A DNA stretch of 64,000 nucleotides from positions 1-64,000 of the forward strand of contig NZ_AUCF01000027.1 of the NCBI RefSeq assembly GCF_000429625.1, in the 5' to 3' direction. The translations under genes and the position numbers were made by a program. Source of the DNA: Azospirillum halopraeferens DSM 3675 (GTDB lineage Bacteria > Pseudomonadota > Alphaproteobacteria > Azospirillales > Azospirillaceae). The notes beneath the pieces are model-generated. The model searched no databases. It worked only from the letters and a program-made list of their open reading frames with translations, and was not told the DNA's origin. Positions 61,888-64,000 of the stretch are shown piece by piece (the stretch's first letter is position 1; each line of letters starts with the position of its first letter).

Positions 61888-62964
61888 GTGGACTCCGCTT
61901 CGTCCATCCAGGCACGGCGCGGCGACCTTGCCCGAACCGTGGTCGACCGCCTGTACGAACGCCGTCCGGATCTGCCGGACCGGTACGGCCCGTTCGGCCG
62001 TGAGAAGTGCGTTGCGGACATCGGCTATCATCTGCTGTACCTGAGCGAGGCGGTGGCGGCGGACAGCCCGGCGCTGTTCCGAGAATACGTCGCCTGGGTG
62101 AAGGTCCTGTTCGCCGGGCTGGGCATCCCGTGGACCGATCTGGAGGAGTCCCTGCGCATCCTCGACGACGTGCTGGAAGACACCATCGGCGGCGAGACCG
62201 CCCGCCGGGCCCGGGCCTGCATCGCCGCGGCCCTGCAGGCACTTCCCGGGGCACCTGACGACCTGCCGCCGTTGATCGCCCCCGATGCTCCCCACGCCGA
62301 CCTGGCGTCGGCCTATCTGGAAGCGCTGCTGGAGGGCGACCGGCGGCGCGCCGCCACCCTGGTGGTGGACCGGGTGGAGGCGGGGCTGCCGGTGCGCGAC
62401 GTGTATCTGCACGTCTTCCAGCCGGCGATGCGAGAGGTCGGGCGGCTGTGGCAGACCGGGCGCATCAGCGTGGCGCACGAGCATTTCGCCACCGCGGCGA
62501 CCCAGGCGGTCATGGGCATGCTCTATCCGCGGATCTTCTCCGGGCACCGCATCGGTCGCACCCTGGTGGCCACCTGCATCAGCGGGGAACAGCACGAGAT
62601 CGGCATCCGCATGGTCGCCGATTTCTTCGAGATGGACGGCTGGGACACCTATTACGTCGGGGCCAACACCCCGACCCCCGCCATCCTGCGCACGGTGCGC
62701 GAACGGCGGGCCGACGTGCTGGCGGTATCCGCCACCATCACCGGACACATCGGTGCCGTGGCCGATCTGGTCCGTGCCCTGCGCGCCGAAGCGGCGGCCC
62801 CGCCGCCGTACGTGCTGGTCGGCGGATACCCTTTCAACATCGACAGCGACCTCTGGCACAAGGTGGGCGCCGACGCCTTTGCCGGGGCCGCCGACGAGGC
62901 GGTGCGCATCGCCGGCCGGCTGGTCGGCATCCTGCCGCCGCCGGCCGGGGAGGCGGCACGGTGA
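61888..62964 (+). CDS. Cobalamin-binding sensor protein (CarH-like B12 domain, no DNA-binding domain)
   Basis: Protein of 358 residues from GTG 61888. An N-terminal helical region (about 1-125) of unknown type is followed by a four-helix B12-binding cap (about 130-215) and a Rossmann B12 domain (about 220-350). The cap holds Trp188-x9-Glu198-His199 (WQTGRISVAHEH), the W-x9-EH signature of CarH photoreceptors. The Rossmann part has Glu234-x-His236-x-x-Gly239 (EQHEIG), whose His would ligate cobalt, then SATITGH and GGYPFN. CarH relatives sense light via adenosylcobalamin. Here no MerR-type domain exists, and the stop overlaps a histidine kinase start by 4 bases. Confidence 0.88.
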   Translation: MDSASSIQARRGDLARTVVDRLYERRPDLPDRYGPFGREKCVADIGYHLLYLSEAVAADSPALFREYVAWVKVLFAGLGIPWTDLEESLRILDDVLEDTIGGETARRARACIAAALQALPGAPDDLPPLIAPDAPHADLASAYLEALLEGDRRRAATLVVDRVEAGLPVRDVYLHVFQPAMREVGRLWQTGRISVAHEHFATAATQAVMGMLYPRIFSGHRIGRTLVATCISGEQHEIGIRMVADFFEMDGWDTYYVGANTPTPAILRTVRERRADVLAVSATITGHIGAVADLVRALRAEAAAPPPYVLVGGYPFNIDSDLWHKVGADAFAGAADEAVRIAGRLVGILPPPAGEAAR

Positions 62965-64000
62965 GCGGCGCCGGGCCACCGTCCGACGAGCCGGAGGCGG
63001 TGCGCGGCACCGTCCTGATCTGCGATCGCGACGGGCGGATCACCGCCTCCCGGGCCGTGGGCGGCGGCCTGCCCGGCCTGCCGGATCGGCCGGATGCTCC
63101 GTTTCCCGTTCTGTTCGGTCCGGACCCCTTCGGGCGCAGTCTGGAGCTGTTCGCGGCGCTGCTGCGCGATGGCCGCATCGACGACCGGGTGCTGGAGGTG
63201 ACGCTGCGGGGGTGTGCACGGCTGGTGTACGTGTCCGGACGTACGCAGGGGCGCAGCGTTCTGGTGGCGCTCGCCGCGCGCCCCGCCTGCGCCGTACGCC
63301 TGTTCGAGGACCTGAACCGCGACCGGCCGCCGTCCGCCCTGCCGGCACCCCCCGCGGCCGCGGTGCGGCCCATGCCCAGCATGGAAACCCTGTTCGGGGA
63401 GATGGCCAGCCTCAACAGCCAGCTCGCCACCGCCCAGCGCGAGCTGGCCAAGGCCAACGCCGAGCTGGCGGCCAGCAACGAGCAGAAGGCCCGCCTTCTC
63501 GGGATGCTGGCCCACGACCTGCGCACTCCCCTTCAGGTCATCGCCGGCTTCGCCCGCATGGTGTCGGAGCGGTGGGAGGGCCGGGCGGAGGAGCGCGACC
63601 TGATGGCGCTGGACCGCATCCGGGAATCGAGCCTGTTCATGCGCCACCTCATCGAGGACGTGCTGTCCCTGTCGGCGCTGCGGGCGGGGCGGCTGACGCT
63701 GACGTGCCGGCCGGTGGACGCGGGTGACCTGGTCCGGCGCAACGTCGCCATGAACACCATCCTGGCGCAGGGGCGCGACGTCGCCATCGACTGCCGGATC
63801 GCCGATGCTCTGCCGCCGGTGTCGATCGACCCGCCGCGGATCGAGCAGGTGATGAACAACCTGCTGTCCAACGCCGCCAAGCACTCGCCGTCCGGCGGCC
63901 GCATCACCGTGACGGTGGACGCGGCGGGTGCGGGTGTGCGGATCGCCGTCGCCGACCAGGGCCCCGGCATTCCCGCGGCGGAGCTGGAGGGGCTGTTCCA
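62961..64000 (+). CDS. Sensor histidine kinase (3' end outside window)
   Basis: 346 codons are visible from GTG 62961 (GTGA overlap with the B12 gene). No membrane helix is seen, so it is cytosolic. The N-terminal part (about 10-130) resembles a divergent PAS-like sensor (GTVLICDRDGRITASRAVGGGLPGLPD); a coiled coil follows (about 148-180). The DHp domain has the H-box AHDLRTPLQVI with His185. The ATPase domain shows the N-box EQVMNNLLSNAAKHS and G1 VADQGPGIP before the window ends. Coupling to the B12 protein suggests it reads that sensor; the upstream receiver is a likely target. Confidence 0.92.
   Translation, partial: MSGAGPPSDEPEAVRGTVLICDRDGRITASRAVGGGLPGLPDRPDAPFPVLFGPDPFGRSLELFAALLRDGRIDDRVLEVTLRGCARLVYVSGRTQGRSVLVALAARPACAVRLFEDLNRDRPPSALPAPPAAAVRPMPSMETLFGEMASLNSQLATAQRELAKANAELAASNEQKARLLGMLAHDLRTPLQVIAGFARMVSERWEGRAEERDLMALDRIRESSLFMRHLIEDVLSLSALRAGRLTLTCRPVDAGDLVRRNVAMNTILAQGRDVAIDCRIADALPPVSIDPPRIEQVMNNLLSNAAKHSPSGGRITVTVDAAGAGVRIAVADQGPGIPAAELEGLF

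Overview
The window is GC-rich (roughly 70 %) bacterial chromosome with tightly packed, often overlapping genes. Gene order and content point to an alphaproteobacterium of the Rhodospirillales/Azospirillum type: a ribosomal super-operon ending secY-adk-rpsM-rpsK-rpoA-rplQ without rpmJ or rpsD, a ctaC-ctaD-ctaB-ctaG-ctaE-surf1 oxidase cluster, an ATP12 chaperone, leuA next to mreBCD, and two TTAA-N7-TTAA boxes of the CtrA type. The assignment is inferred from gene content and order; no database was searched.

Layout. 1-15.2 kb: 3' end of tuf, then the S10-spc-alpha ribosomal block (27 genes), with a promoter and attenuator-like hairpin ahead of rpsJ and a second near-consensus promoter ahead of rpsM. 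15.2-25.9 kb: single genes of mixed role: a DedA/YqaA membrane protein, a Cys-patterned lipoprotein, RarA, two OpgC-type acyltransferases, a DUF429 protein, an isochorismatase-fold protein with Ser in place of the usual Cys, a periplasmic SGNH hydrolase, then fluC-rluC-HAD-atp12. 25.9-29.2 kb: a heavy-metal module (MerR regulator, P1B ATPase, second-type lspA) with a textbook 19-bp-spacer MerR promoter. 29.1-32.6 kb: M32 carboxypeptidase and a TPR-GT61 glycosyltransferase. 32.6-38.9 kb: aa3 cytochrome c oxidase operon on the minus strand, including a 46-residue gene too short for usual ORF callers. 39.3-43.2 kb: a small gene broken by a 13-bp tandem repeat, then thrC-M16 peptidase-GNAT and a small gene behind a CtrA-type box. 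43.2-51.1 kb: a periplasmic coiled-coil protein, leuA, mreBCD, mrdA and tRNA-Lys(CTT). 51.2-61.1 kb: DUF2189, DUF4169, AsmA, 3-hydroxybutyrate dehydrogenase, EamA transporter/LysR pair, an MBL-fold hydrolase and a PRC-barrel protein with a long nine-residue repeat. 61.3-64 kb: a receiver protein, a cobalamin-binding protein and a histidine kinase (cut by the window end).

Most striking is this last group. The cobalamin protein carries the W-x9-E-H and E-x-H-x-x-G signatures of CarH-type B12 photoreceptors but has no DNA-binding domain; its stop overlaps the start of the kinase gene, and a single-domain receiver lies just upstream. Together they look like a B12-based (possibly light-sensing) two-component system. 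Other points of interest are the S10 leader attenuator, the 13-bp repeat that shifts the reading frame of a small coiled-coil gene, the SGNH-OpgC pair as a candidate periplasmic glycan acylation system, and the mirrored CX3CX6C / CX6CX3C lipoprotein.
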